DNA of 64,000 bases from Sphingomonas sp. (GTDB lineage Bacteria; Pseudomonadota; Alphaproteobacteria; Sphingomonadales; Sphingomonadaceae): assembly GCF_019746665.1 (NCBI RefSeq), contig NZ_JAIERS010000025.1, positions 1-64,000 of the forward strand, in the 5' to 3' direction. Both the position numbers and the translations under genes were made by a program. Positions within the stretch are counted from its first letter, which is position 1; the number at the start of each line of letters is the position of its first letter. Below, one piece after another: positions 44,001 to 53,191 of the stretch. The notes below the pieces were generated by a model. That model did not search any database. It was not told the origin of the DNA and worked only from the letters and a program-made list of their open reading frames with translations.

Positions 44001-46616
44001 TCAGCTCGCCTTGCGCAGCCGGGCGGGTTCGACGCTCAACCGTTCCATGTCGAAGCGTTCGGCGAACTCGACTCCGCATTTGCCGTCCTGCGCCCAGCGC
44101 ACCGTCGCCGCCAGCGGCTCGCCATCGTTGATCTCGATCAGCAGCTCCGTGCCGCGCGCGTCGCCGTTGAAGGCGAGCCCGTCGAGTTGCGCGCCGAGTG
44201 GCGAGATGTTGCGCAGCCGCACCTCGCCGCGCGCGCCGCCGATATTGACCACCGCCTGGCGCATGATCGCGGTGCGCGACGGCCGGCTCATCCGATAGCC
44301 GAGCGGCTTGGCGAAGCCCGCGCCCTCCTCCAGCAGCTGCGCAACCTGCTCGGCCCGCGCCGGCGTGCCATAGACATAGCCCTGGATATGGCTGCACCCC
44401 AGGGTGCGGATCAGCTCGATCTCGTCCTGCGTCTCCACGCCTTCGGCGGTCGTCTCCATCCCGAGCGAGCCCGCGAGCGCGACGATCGCGCGGACGATCG
44501 CGGCATTGCGGTTGCCGGTGATCGCGGCGCCGCGAACGAAGCTCTGGTCGATCTTGATCTTGTCGAACGGCGCCGACTTCAGATAGCCGAGCGAGGAATA
44601 GCCGGTGCCGAAATCGTCGAGCGACAGCCTTACCCCCAGGCCCTTCAGCGCCTTGAACATCGCGTCGGTCTGGGTGCCGTCGCTCAGGAACACGCTTTCG
44701 GTGATCTCCAGTTCGAGCCGCTGCGGCGCGATGCCCGCCTTGGCGATCGCATTGGCGACGATCGCGGGCAGCTGGCGGTTGGCGAACTGGATCGGCGAGA
44801 CGTTGACGCCCACCCGCACCTCGTTCGGCCAGCGCGCCGCCTCCAGGCAGGCGGTCCGCAGCACCCATTCGCCGATCGATTCGATCAGCCCGCATTCCTC
44901 GGCGACCGGGATGAAATCGGCGGGGCTGATCGCGCCGCGCTCGGGATGCTCCCAGCGCACCAGCGCCTCGAACCCCACCAGCCGCGCATTCTCGGTGCAG
45001 ACCACCGGCTGATACACCAGATGCAGCTCATCCTTCACCAGCGCGTGGCGGAGATCGTCCTCCAGCTGCTTGCGGTTCTTGGCGCCGTGGAGCAGCTCCT
45101 CGCGGTAGAAACGGTGGACGCCGCGGCCATCGGCCTTGGCGGCGTAAAGCGCGAGATCGGCGTTGCGCACCAAAGTCTCGCTGTCACGCCCGTCGCCGGG
45201 CGCGATCGCGACGCCGATCGAGCAGCCGATCGAGATCGACTGGCCGCCGATCGAATAAGGCTGCGACAGCGACGCGATGATCTCGCGCCCCAGATCGGAG
45301 AGTCGCGTGATGTCGTTCTCGCCCGGCAGGATTACCTGGAACTCGTCGCCGCCGAGCCGCCCGACAAGGCCGGCATCGCCCACGGCGCGCAGCAGCCGCT
45401 GGGCGACCTGCTTCAGCAGATCGTCGCCCACCTGGTGGCCAAGCGTATCGTTCACCGCCTTGAAGCGATCGAGATCGAGCAGGAACAAGGTGGTCGGGCG
45501 GTAAGGCGCGGTTGGCGGCTGGTTGAGCGTCTGATCGAGCGAGGCGCGCATCCGCTGGCGGTTGGCGAGCCCGGTCAGCCCGTCGAACAGCGCCAGCCGG
45601 GTGATCTCCGCCTCGGCGCGGCGCTTCTCGGTCAGATCGGCGCCCGATCCGATGAAGCCGTGGAAGCGCCCATGTTCGTCGACCACCGGCCGGCCGGAGA
45701 TCGACCACCAGCGGTCGGTCATCCCCTTGATCGCCGGGCGGATGGTATAGTCCGAAAAGCCGGTGCGCGAGGACAGGTGGAAGCTCAGCGTCCGCTCGGT
45801 GCCGGGCGAAGCGCTGTCCATCTGGAATACGGCGTTGAGCGGCTTGCCCAGCGGGCTCTCGCCCGACCCCGCCACCGCGCCGGCCACTTTTTCGGACAGA
45901 TAGACGAGGTTGCCGTCGCGATCGGTCTGCCAGAACCAGCCGGTGCCCTGGCTTTCGAACTCGCGCACCAGGCTGAGCGCGAGCCGGCCGCTACGCATTT
46001 CGCGCCGCTCCTCCTGACTGCGACGGAGATCGAGCCGGGCGAGCCGGATCGTCGAGATCACCAGGCACATCAGATAGGCGGTGCCGATCGCGAGCGGGAT
46101 ACCGCGCACCCCGAGCAGCGCGAGCGCGAGCACGACCGCGCCGGCTGCCATCAGGAGAGGCGCGCGTAGCGCGCTGAGGGCGATCGCGGTGCCGCCCAGG
46201 GCGCCAAGGCCGGCGATCGTGCAGGCGATCCGATACGGCGCGAGGCTGTGCTGTCCGCCCGTCCAGAGCAGCAGGGTGAGCAGCCCGCCGAGCGCCGGCG
46301 CGTAAACCATCGCCAGCCTGATCTGGAGGATCGGCGTCAACCGGGGCAGGCGCTGCGCCACCAGCGCGGCGACACTGGTCACGACCAGCGCGACCGAGAG
46401 CAGCACCGGCAGATTGGCGCCGAGCGGCTCGGTGCCACCGAACATCGTCATCGCCGCGATGCAGGCGTGCGTAATCAGCGCCATCGGCCAGGCGGTGACC
46501 GTCTGGCGCACCGCCGGCGCGAAATCGAGCGCGTTGAGCGGGTCGCGCCCGGGCACCAGGCCAAGCGCCGCCAGCAGCGATTGGTTCGACGAAGGAGGGG
46601 CGTTATCGCGCGGCAT
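44001..46616 (-). CDS. Membrane c-di-GMP protein: PAS-GGDEF-EAL-PilZ
   Basis: An 871-residue inner-membrane protein. Residues 40-195 hold about five to six hydrophobic segments. A PAS-like domain follows at about 225-335 (GWFWQTDRDGNLVYLSE). The GGDEF domain has an intact catalytic motif in GRLGGDEFQVIL, but no R-x-x-D inhibitory site at the usual position. The EAL domain keeps GFEALVRWEHP, NVSPIQF, ELEITES, LDDFGTGYSS, KIDQSFV and EGVET, so both enzyme activities look possible. Residues from about 770 form a PilZ-like c-di-GMP-binding tail (RPSRTAIMR, NISPLGAQL). It is divergent from fumarase. It may control motility or adhesion; no partner is nearby. Confidence 0.93.
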   Translation of the reverse strand: MPRDNAPPSSNQSLLAALGLVPGRDPLNALDFAPAVRQTVTAWPMALITHACIAAMTMFGGTEPLGANLPVLLSVALVVTSVAALVAQRLPRLTPILQIRLAMVYAPALGGLLTLLLWTGGQHSLAPYRIACTIAGLGALGGTAIALSALRAPLLMAAGAVVLALALLGVRGIPLAIGTAYLMCLVISTIRLARLDLRRSQEERREMRSGRLALSLVREFESQGTGWFWQTDRDGNLVYLSEKVAGAVAGSGESPLGKPLNAVFQMDSASPGTERTLSFHLSSRTGFSDYTIRPAIKGMTDRWWSISGRPVVDEHGRFHGFIGSGADLTEKRRAEAEITRLALFDGLTGLANRQRMRASLDQTLNQPPTAPYRPTTLFLLDLDRFKAVNDTLGHQVGDDLLKQVAQRLLRAVGDAGLVGRLGGDEFQVILPGENDITRLSDLGREIIASLSQPYSIGGQSISIGCSIGVAIAPGDGRDSETLVRNADLALYAAKADGRGVHRFYREELLHGAKNRKQLEDDLRHALVKDELHLVYQPVVCTENARLVGFEALVRWEHPERGAISPADFIPVAEECGLIESIGEWVLRTACLEAARWPNEVRVGVNVSPIQFANRQLPAIVANAIAKAGIAPQRLELEITESVFLSDGTQTDAMFKALKGLGVRLSLDDFGTGYSSLGYLKSAPFDKIKIDQSFVRGAAITGNRNAAIVRAIVALAGSLGMETTAEGVETQDEIELIRTLGCSHIQGYVYGTPARAEQVAQLLEEGAGFAKPLGYRMSRPSRTAIMRQAVVNIGGARGEVRLRNISPLGAQLDGLAFNGDARGTELLIEINDGEPLAATVRWAQDGKCGVEFAERFDMERLSVEPARLRKAS

Positions 46617-46733
46617 GGTACTCTTAACTTGAGTTATGACCTCGATAGCCGGGGCGGCTTAAGAATTTGCTGATTGCCGGGTGCCGCGCGCTCCGCCTAG
46701 GGATCGCGCGACAGACGACCAGCGAGGCCAGCC

Positions 46734-48248
46734 ATGACCGTTACGATCCGCGCCGCCGATTTGATCGAGAGCGTCGCCGACGCGCTGCAATTCATCAGCT
46801 ATTTCCACCCCATGGACTATATCCGCGCGCTTGGTGCCGCGTACGAGGCCGAACAGAGCCCGGCGGCGAAGGACGCGATCGCGCAGATCCTCACCAATTC
46901 GCGGATGTGCGCCGAGGGGCATCGGCCGATCTGCCAGGATACCGGCATCGTCACCGTGTTCGTGCGTTGGGGCCAGGATTGCCGGCTGGAGGGTGATCGC
47001 TCGCTGCAAGAGGTCGTCGACGAAGGCGTGCGCCGGGCTTACCTCCACCCGGAAAACAAGCTGCGCGCCTCGATCCTCGCCGATCCCGCCTTCACCCGGC
47101 GCAACACCAAGGACAATACGCCGAGCGTGCTGCACGTGGAGATGGTTCCGGGCGCGACCGTTTCGGTCGATGTCGCGGCCAAGGGCGGCGGCAGCGAGAA
47201 CAAGAGCAAGTTCAAGATGATGAACCCCAGCGACTCGATCGTCGACTGGGTGCTGGAGATGGTGCCGCAAATGGGCGCGGGCTGGTGCCCGCCGGGGATG
47301 CTCGGCATCGGCATCGGCGGCACCGCGGAAAAGGCGGTGCTGCTGGCGAAGCAGAGCCTGATGGGGCCGATCGACATGGCCCAGCTGAAGGCGCGCGGCC
47401 CGCAGAACGACATCGAGGCGCTGCGGATCGAACTGTTCGACAAGGTGAACGCGCTCGGCATCGGCGCGCAGGGGCTGGGGGGGCTTTCCACCATTCTCGA
47501 CGTGAAGATCCTCGATTGGCCGACCCATGCCGCGTCGAAGCCCGTCGCGATGATCCCCAATTGTGCCGCCACTCGCCACGCGCATTTCACGCTCGATGGA
47601 TCGGGGCCGGCCTATCTGGAGGCGCCCAAGCTCGAGGAATGGCCGCGGGTGAACTGGCAGCCCGACAGCGCCGCCAAGCGCGTCGACCTCGACACGCTGA
47701 CGCCCGAGGTGGTGCAAAGCTGGAAGCAGGGCGACCGGCTGCTGCTCAACGGCAAGATGCTCACCGGGCGCGACGCGGCGCACAAGCGGATCAAGGACAT
47801 GCTCGACAAGGGCGAGCCGCTCCCGGTCGAGTTCCGGGGCCGCGTGATCTATTATGTCGGCCCGGTCGATCCGGTGGGCGAGGAAGTCGTGGGGCCGGCG
47901 GGGCCGACGACGGCGACACGGATGGACAAGTTCACCCGGATGATGCTGGAGCAGGGGCTGCTGGCGATGGTCGGCAAGGCCGAGCGTGGACCCCAGGCGG
48001 TGGAGGCGATCCGCGATCACCGGAGTGCTTATCTGATGGCAGTGGGCGGGGCGGCCTATCTTGTCGCGCGCGCGATCAAGGGCAGCCGCGTCGTCGGCTT
48101 CGCGGACCTCGGCATGGAGGCGATCTACGAGTTCGAGGTGCAGGATTTCCCGGTGACGGTGGCGGTGGACGCCGAGGGCAACAACGTCCACCAGCTCGCG
48201 CCCTTGGTGTGGCGGGAAAAGATCGCGCGGGAGAAATTGCTGGCCTAA
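46734..48248 (+). CDS. fumA: Class I fumarate hydratase (Fe-S)
   Basis: A 504-residue oxygen-sensitive fumarase of the TCA cycle, interconverting fumarate and malate. The alpha region is N-terminal (about 1-300) and the beta region C-terminal (about 320-490), fused in one chain. The three cluster cysteines are in HRPICQDTGIV, AGWCPPGMLGIG and IPNCAATRHAHF. The length and the C-terminal VWREKIAREKLL agree with bacterial class I enzymes. GAGG lies 6 bases before ATG 46734. It is followed by a repeat block, not a co-directional gene. Confidence 0.95.
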   Translation: MTVTIRAADLIESVADALQFISYFHPMDYIRALGAAYEAEQSPAAKDAIAQILTNSRMCAEGHRPICQDTGIVTVFVRWGQDCRLEGDRSLQEVVDEGVRRAYLHPENKLRASILADPAFTRRNTKDNTPSVLHVEMVPGATVSVDVAAKGGGSENKSKFKMMNPSDSIVDWVLEMVPQMGAGWCPPGMLGIGIGGTAEKAVLLAKQSLMGPIDMAQLKARGPQNDIEALRIELFDKVNALGIGAQGLGGLSTILDVKILDWPTHAASKPVAMIPNCAATRHAHFTLDGSGPAYLEAPKLEEWPRVNWQPDSAAKRVDLDTLTPEVVQSWKQGDRLLLNGKMLTGRDAAHKRIKDMLDKGEPLPVEFRGRVIYYVGPVDPVGEEVVGPAGPTTATRMDKFTRMMLEQGLLAMVGKAERGPQAVEAIRDHRSAYLMAVGGAAYLVARAIKGSRVVGFADLGMEAIYEFEVQDFPVTVAVDAEGNNVHQLAPLVWREKIAREKLLA

Positions 48249-48277
48249 GGGGGACCATCGGCAGATGTAACCCAGTG

Positions 48278-48445
48278 AGGCCCCTCCCCTTAAGGAGTTT
48301 CGCGTCGGTCATGCCCCCGGCATGACCTAAGCAGTCCGGGGGACTGCTTACCCGGAACTGGGTTGGGGTGGGGGCGGTGAATAAGTGCTGCGCTCCGCGG
48401 ATAGCCCCCACCTCCCAATCTCCTCCCCTGAAGGGGAGGAGGAGC
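48278..48445. repeat. Composite repeat with twin-hairpin copy B
   Basis: Hairpin 1: GGTCATGCC (48307-48315) with GGCATGACC (48319-48327) around CCC. Hairpin 2: TAAGCAGTCC (48328-48337) with GGACTGCTTA (48341-48350) around GGG. The same layout and loop sequences occur at 40.9 kb with different stems. Outer C/T- and G/A-rich stretches (48280-48290 and the hairpin TCCTCCCC-TGAA-GGGGAGGA at 48421-48440) resemble the 5.1-kb repeat. The block separates convergent fumA and the serine hydrolase gene. Confidence 0.75.
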
Positions 48446-48472
48446 AAAGCAAGGTAACAAGGTAACCACGCG

Positions 48473-49585
48473 CTATTTGAGCGCGCCGATCATCGCCTCC
48501 TCTGCCGCGGTGAAGGCCGAGCGGCCCCGGGGCGCGTCGTCGGCGACGGCGGTGACGTAGAACGCCACCCCCTGCTTGGTCTCGGGATCGAGCCACAGCC
48601 CCGAGCGCAGGCCATAGGCTTCGCCGGCATGGCCGATGCGCGCGCGGTCGTCGCCGAAGGGATCGTCGGCGCACGCGGCGGGGCGGCCCGGCAGCGCGAG
48701 CAGCATCACCCCCAGGCCATAGCCGCAATAGAAGCCGCCCTCGCTGTCGCCATTGGCGCCGTCGAAGCGCCACGCCGGACGCGTCATCGCGGCGAGGCTG
48801 CGGGCGCTGAGCAGCCCGGGCTTCACCAGCACCGAACCCAGCCGCGCCAGATCGACCGCGCTGATCCGCATGCCACCCTGGGGCGAGAAGAAGGCGCTGC
48901 TATGCGCCAGGCGGTAGCGCGCGAGATCGCAGCCGCCATCGCTCGCCGGGGTGCCGGGGCAGCCGCGCCCGGCATCGTCATCGCGCGCCACGTCGCCGCT
49001 CGCGCGGTAGAGCACCACCGCGCGCGCCATTGTTTCGCGTGAGCAGGTCGTCCAGTTGAAACAGGCGTCGATCCGCAAGGGGCGGAAGACGAGGCGCGCC
49101 ATCAGCCGATCGAACCGTTCCCCCGTCGCGCCTTCCATCGCGGCGGCGATCAGCGGGAAGTTGAGATTGGCATAGGCGAAATAGCCCGCGCCGTGCGCCG
49201 CGTCCCACGCCCCCGGCTGCGCGAGATGCGCGGCGAGATCGGCATCGAGCGGCAGCGCATAGCCCGCCGCGTCGCGGATCCCGGCGGTGTGCGACAGGAG
49301 CTGGCGCAGCGTCACCGGCGCGTCAGGGAAGGCCGGGTTGCGCAGCCGCCAGCCGAGATAGCGCGCGACATCGGCGTCGAGATCGAGCTTTCCTGCCTCG
49401 ACCAGGCGCATCACCGCGACCGCCACCGCCAGCTTGGATACCGAGGCGACCCGCACCGGGTCCGTCGCCCGCGTCGCTCGCCCGGTGCGGCGGTCGGCCA
49501 CCCCCCGGGCCTGGCGCACGCCAAGCTTCGCGCCGGTGAACGCGACGATGGCGGCGGGGGGCGGCGGGGGGAGCGCGTCGGTCAT
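48473..49585 (-). CDS. Beta-lactamase-fold serine hydrolase
   Basis: A 370-residue protein of the class C/DD-peptidase/esterase VIII group. The nucleophile motif S-x-x-K is in ASVSKLAVAVAVM (about residue 48-51), the Y-x-N motif is YANLN at about 140, and a late H-A-G (GHAGEAYGLRSG) takes the place of K-T-G. No signal peptide is seen on this start, although the first 15 residues are Pro-rich and hydrophobic. The substrate cannot be read; cell-wall peptides or small esters are usual for the group. It is unlikely to be a clinical-type beta-lactamase. Confidence 0.85.
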   Translation of the reverse strand: MTDALPPPPPAAIVAFTGAKLGVRQARGVADRRTGRATRATDPVRVASVSKLAVAVAVMRLVEAGKLDLDADVARYLGWRLRNPAFPDAPVTLRQLLSHTAGIRDAAGYALPLDADLAAHLAQPGAWDAAHGAGYFAYANLNFPLIAAAMEGATGERFDRLMARLVFRPLRIDACFNWTTCSRETMARAVVLYRASGDVARDDDAGRGCPGTPASDGGCDLARYRLAHSSAFFSPQGGMRISAVDLARLGSVLVKPGLLSARSLAAMTRPAWRFDGANGDSEGGFYCGYGLGVMLLALPGRPAACADDPFGDDRARIGHAGEAYGLRSGLWLDPETKQGVAFYVTAVADDAPRGRSAFTAAEEAMIGALK

Positions 49586-49669
49586 CGCTGCAGCTTGCCG
49601 CGCGGCGCCGGGCGCAGCAAGCGCTTGAGCTTGCCCACCGCCTTGCTATCCCTCGGCGCGGAGGGAGCG

Positions 49670-50101
49670 ATGCAGCGCGGGGGACTGGAGACGAATCTGG
49701 CGCGCGCCGGCGCGGCGCTGGGGATCGGTGGCGCGGCGAGCGGGCTGATCTGGGGCTTCTTTGCCGCGCTTGGCGGGGCGGGGCTGCTCGGCATTGCCGC
49801 CAGCGTGCTGCTCGGCGCGCTGTTCTCGGCCGCCGGGATCACCGCGCTCGCCGCGCCAATCTGGCTCGCGCTGCACCTGTCGGGCCGGCGCGGACTGGGG
49901 ACGGCGGCGGCGACCGGGGCGGTGATCGGCTTCATCCTGTTCCTTGGCGCGCAGACCTATGGCTTCGGCCTTGGCGCCGCGCCCCCCGCCGATGCCGCCA
50001 CCTGGGGAATGCGCTGGCTGAGCGCGGCGGCGACGAGCATCGGTTTCGCGCTGATCGGCGCCGGGGTGGCGGCGCTGATGTGGCGCGTCGCCTATCGTTG
50101 A
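49670..50101 (+). CDS. Small Ala/Gly-rich membrane protein
   Basis: A 143-residue protein with four hydrophobic segments: ALGIGGAASGLIWGFFAALG, LLGIAASVLLGALFSAAGI, ATGAVIGFILFLGAQTYGF and a last one beginning TSIGFALIGAGVAALMWR. There is no signal sequence or known motif. GAGGGAG precedes ATG 49670. It is divergent from the serine hydrolase and followed by a perfect hairpin. I do not recognise a family. Confidence 0.65.
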   Translation: MQRGGLETNLARAGAALGIGGAASGLIWGFFAALGGAGLLGIAASVLLGALFSAAGITALAAPIWLALHLSGRRGLGTAAATGAVIGFILFLGAQTYGFGLGAAPPADAATWGMRWLSAAATSIGFALIGAGVAALMWRVAYR

Positions 50102-50112
50102 GCGTCTGTTTG

Positions 50113-50135
50113 GAAATGCGCTGACTGCGCATTTC
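50113..50135. terminator. Perfect hairpin after the membrane protein gene
   Basis: GAAATGCGC (50113-50121) and GCGCATTTC (50127-50135) are perfect inverted 9-mers around TGACT, 12 bases after the stop. There is no T-run, so it may act as a weak terminator or mRNA-protecting stem. Confidence 0.5.
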
Positions 50136-50227
50136 GCGGTACCGGCCCGCTCCCCCACTCTTACAATGGCTCTTGTCGATCGCGGGCGGAGGGTTCAGCT
50201 TGCGCGCCAAAAGCGGGGGAGCAGGCT

Positions 50228-52483
50228 ATGCGGCATCTTGGTTTGGGCTTCGCGATCATGGCGCTCGCGGCCGGCGTGGCTGAGGCGAAGCCGCGCTTCG
50301 CCGCCAGCATCGTGCGCACCAGCTATGGCATTCCGCACATCAGGGCCGCCAATTGGGGCGGGGCAGGTTACGGCGTCGGCTATGCCTATGCCGAGGATAA
50401 TCTCTGCCTGCTCGCCGAGGAATTCGTCGCGGTGGCGGGCGAGCGCAGCCGCTATTTCGGCGCGAAGAACAAGGCGGTGCTGGGCTTCCAGGAAATCGAC
50501 AATCTCTCCAGCGACGTGTTCTTCCGCAGCCAGATCGACCTGCCGGCGCTGCGCGCGCGCTGGGCCAGGCGCCCGGCCAGGGAGCAGGCGCTGCTCGCGG
50601 GTTATGTCGCGGGCTATAACCGTCGCCTGCGTGAAGTCGGCGCGCAGGCGCCCGAGGCGTGCCGGGGCAAGCCCTGGCTAAAACCGATCACGATGGACGA
50701 CATGCTGCGCGTCTCGCAAAAGCAGCTGCTGCTGGCGAGCAGCCTCGCGCTCGCGCCCTATATCGTCAACGCCGCGCCTCCGGGCAAGGCGACGTCCGCC
50801 GCGCTGCCGCCGCTCGTCGATCCGCGCGAGCGCAGCTTCGGCTCGAACGGCTGGGCGTTCGGCGGCGAGGCGACCGCGAACGGGCGTGGCCTGGTGATCG
50901 GCAACCCGCATTTCCCCTGGGAAGGGCCATCGCGCTTCTGGCAGATGCACGTCACCATCCCCGGCGAGATCGACGTGATGGGGGTGGGTCTCGCCGGCAC
51001 GCCGCTCGTCGCTTTGGGGTTCAACAAGGACATCGCCTGGACCCACACCGTCACCGCCGCGCAGCATTTCACGGTGTTCGAGCTGCCCTTGGTGCCGGGT
51101 AATGCGACCAGCTATCTGGTTGATGGCAAGCCCGAGGCGATGCGCCCCCGCGCCATCACCGTGCCGACCGAGGCAGGGCCGGTAACGCGTACGGTGTATC
51201 AAAGCCGCTATGGCGCGGTGCTCACCATTCCGCTGCTCGGCCTGGGCTGGACCGCCGAGCGCGCCTATGCGGTGCGCGACGCGAACGCCGATAACGATGC
51301 GTCGCTCGCCGCGTGGATGGCGATCGGCAAGGCGCGCTCGGTGGCGGAGGTGAAGGCGGCGGTCTCCACCACGCTTGGCATTCCCTGGGTCAACACCATC
51401 GCCGCCGATCGCGCGGGCGGCGCGCTCCATGCCGATGTGACGCCGGTGCCCAATGTCTCGGGCGACAAGGCGGTGGCGTGCGCCACGCCGCGTTCGGGGG
51501 CGGTCGCGGCGCGTTTCATCCTGCTCGATGGCGGGCGCTCGGCGTGCGATTGGGACAAGGCCGCCGGCACCCCGCGCCCCGGGCTGATGCCCGCCAGCGA
51601 TCAGGCGATCTGGGAACGGCGCGATTATGTCGTCAATTCGAATGACAGCTATTGGCTGAGCAACGCGCGCGCGCCGTACAGGCGGCTCTCGCCGATCCTG
51701 GGCGCCTGGGGCACCGAGCGGACGCTGCGCACGCGATCGGGCCTGATCGAGACCGAGGCACGGCTCGCCGGCACCGACGGGCTGGGCGGCGCCAAGATCG
51801 ACAATGCGATCGCCACGCAAATGGTGTTCGCGAACAAGGCGCTCGCCGCCGATCTGGGGCTGAAGGCGACGCTCGCCGCCTGCGCCGGTGACGCGGCGGT
51901 CGCGGCGCCATGCGCGGTCCTCGCCCGTTGGGACGGGCGCTTCAATGCCGACAGCCGGGGCGCGGCGCTGTTCCTCAACTATTGGCCGCTGGTCGAGCGG
52001 CTGCCTGGCGCCTGGGGAACGCCGTTCGACGCCGCCGATCCGGTGAACACCCCGCGCGATTTTCGCGGCGACCCGGCGAAGCTGCGCGCGGCGCTCGCCA
52101 AGGCGGCCGATCAACTGGCCAAGCAAGGCATCGCGCTCGATGCGCGCTGGGGCGAGGTGCAGTTCGCGGTGCGCGGGGCGGATCATATCGCGGTGCACGG
52201 CGGGCCGGGGCAGTTGGGCGTGCTCAACGTCCAGCAGGCGCGCCCCGCCGCCGGCGGCCTCGTGCCGTTCCACGGATCGAGCTATATCCAGGTGGTGAGC
52301 TTCGACGAGGCCGGCCCGGTCGCCGACGCGGTGCTCAGCTATTCGCAATCGACCGATCCCGCCTCGCCGCATTATGCCGATCAAACGCGGCTCTATTCGG
52401 CGAAGAAATGGGTGCGGCTGCCCTTCACCCCGGCGGCGATCGCGGCGGATGCGCAGGGGAAAGCGAAGGCGATCAGCGAGTAA
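50228..52483 (+). CDS. Penicillin/AHL-acylase family Ntn hydrolase
   Basis: A 751-residue periplasmic amidase precursor. A signal peptide covers residues 1-20 (MALAAGVAEA). The alpha region (ASIVRTSYGIPHIRA, YAYAEDNLCLLAEEF) is followed by the autocleavage site G-S-N-G-W-A, with Ser206 as the N-terminal nucleophile of the beta chain, and then IGNPHFPWEGPSRFWQMHV. Related enzymes are PvdQ, QuiP and aculeacin-type acylases that hydrolyse long-chain N-acyl homoserine lactones or lipopeptides; beta-lactam activity is less likely. GGGGGAGCAGG precedes ATG 50228. No luxI/luxR homologue is nearby. tRNA-Pro follows within 2 bases on the other strand. Confidence 0.9.
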   Translation: MRHLGLGFAIMALAAGVAEAKPRFAASIVRTSYGIPHIRAANWGGAGYGVGYAYAEDNLCLLAEEFVAVAGERSRYFGAKNKAVLGFQEIDNLSSDVFFRSQIDLPALRARWARRPAREQALLAGYVAGYNRRLREVGAQAPEACRGKPWLKPITMDDMLRVSQKQLLLASSLALAPYIVNAAPPGKATSAALPPLVDPRERSFGSNGWAFGGEATANGRGLVIGNPHFPWEGPSRFWQMHVTIPGEIDVMGVGLAGTPLVALGFNKDIAWTHTVTAAQHFTVFELPLVPGNATSYLVDGKPEAMRPRAITVPTEAGPVTRTVYQSRYGAVLTIPLLGLGWTAERAYAVRDANADNDASLAAWMAIGKARSVAEVKAAVSTTLGIPWVNTIAADRAGGALHADVTPVPNVSGDKAVACATPRSGAVAARFILLDGGRSACDWDKAAGTPRPGLMPASDQAIWERRDYVVNSNDSYWLSNARAPYRRLSPILGAWGTERTLRTRSGLIETEARLAGTDGLGGAKIDNAIATQMVFANKALAADLGLKATLAACAGDAAVAAPCAVLARWDGRFNADSRGAALFLNYWPLVERLPGAWGTPFDAADPVNTPRDFRGDPAKLRAALAKAADQLAKQGIALDARWGEVQFAVRGADHIAVHGGPGQLGVLNVQQARPAAGGLVPFHGSSYIQVVSFDEAGPVADAVLSYSQSTDPASPHYADQTRLYSAKKWVRLPFTPAAIAADAQGKAKAISE

Positions 52484-52484
52484 T

Positions 52485-52561
52485 TGGTCGGGACGACAGG
52501 ATTCGAACCTGCGACCCCCACACCCCCAGTGTGATGCGCTACCAGGCTGCGCTACGTCCCG
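52485..52561 (-). tRNA. tRNA-Pro (anticodon GGG)
   Basis: On the minus strand it begins CGGGACG, has anticodon loop CTGGGGG (anticodon GGG), T arm GCAGGTTCGAATCCTGT and an encoded ACCA end. It is 77 nt long, and its 3' end lies against the acylase stop codon. Confidence 0.96.
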
Positions 52562-52577
52562 ACCGAGGGGCAGCCCT

Positions 52578-53012
52578 CTAGGCCGGTTGGGGCGGGGATG
52601 CAAGCGTCGAACCCGCCGGCACCGCGAAAACGGCGCTGGCCCGCGCCACCTGCCGCTCGCCCGCGCTCACCGCGCAGTCGGCGAAGCACAGACTCCGCCC
52701 CAGCCGCAGCGGCCGGGCGCGAAAGGCAAGCCAGTCGCCCTGGTTCGCCGCGCCGATCAGGTCGATCGAGAGGTTCGCGGTCACTACCCCGCCCAGTTCG
52801 GGCCGGGCGAGCACGCAGGCAAGGCCCATCGCATTGTCGGCGAGCGCGGCGATCAGCCCGCCATGCGCCAGCCCGCGCGAATTGGTGTGCGCGACCGCCA
52901 CTTCGAGCGCGAGGATGAAGGCGTCGCCGTCGCGCATCGACCAGAGCGGCTCCCACGGATCGGTGAGCGGGCTCTGCCGAAAGTGGCGGGCGAAGCCGGG
53001 CCGGGGGTTCAT
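52578..53012 (-). CDS. PaaI family hotdog thioesterase
   Basis: A 144-residue hotdog-fold protein. The PaaI/YbgC-type motif is NSRGLAHGGLIAALADNAMG, with H-G-G and the catalytic Asp in the central helix, followed by VTANLSIDLIGAANQGDWLA. Its members hydrolyse acyl-CoA thioesters in fatty-acid or aromatic catabolism, but substrate specificity is not visible. It is 16 bases from tRNA-Pro and divergent from the ABC1 kinase gene. Confidence 0.88.
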   Translation of the reverse strand: MNPRPGFARHFRQSPLTDPWEPLWSMRDGDAFILALEVAVAHTNSRGLAHGGLIAALADNAMGLACVLARPELGGVVTANLSIDLIGAANQGDWLAFRARPLRLGRSLCFADCAVSAGERQVARASAVFAVPAGSTLASPPQPA

Positions 53013-53191
53013 CGCGGGCCGGCGGGGCGGGCGGTGGATCGGCGGCGCATTCTCGGCCCTCTCCTCGGGATCACGACGTGCGATGCTGCCACGACCATGC
53101 GCGCGGTGCCAGACCGAATGCGGCGCCCCTCGCTTTCGCGTTGGCGCGCGCGCGGGCGCTCCCCATATCCAACCGCGAAGGAGATGCGGGC

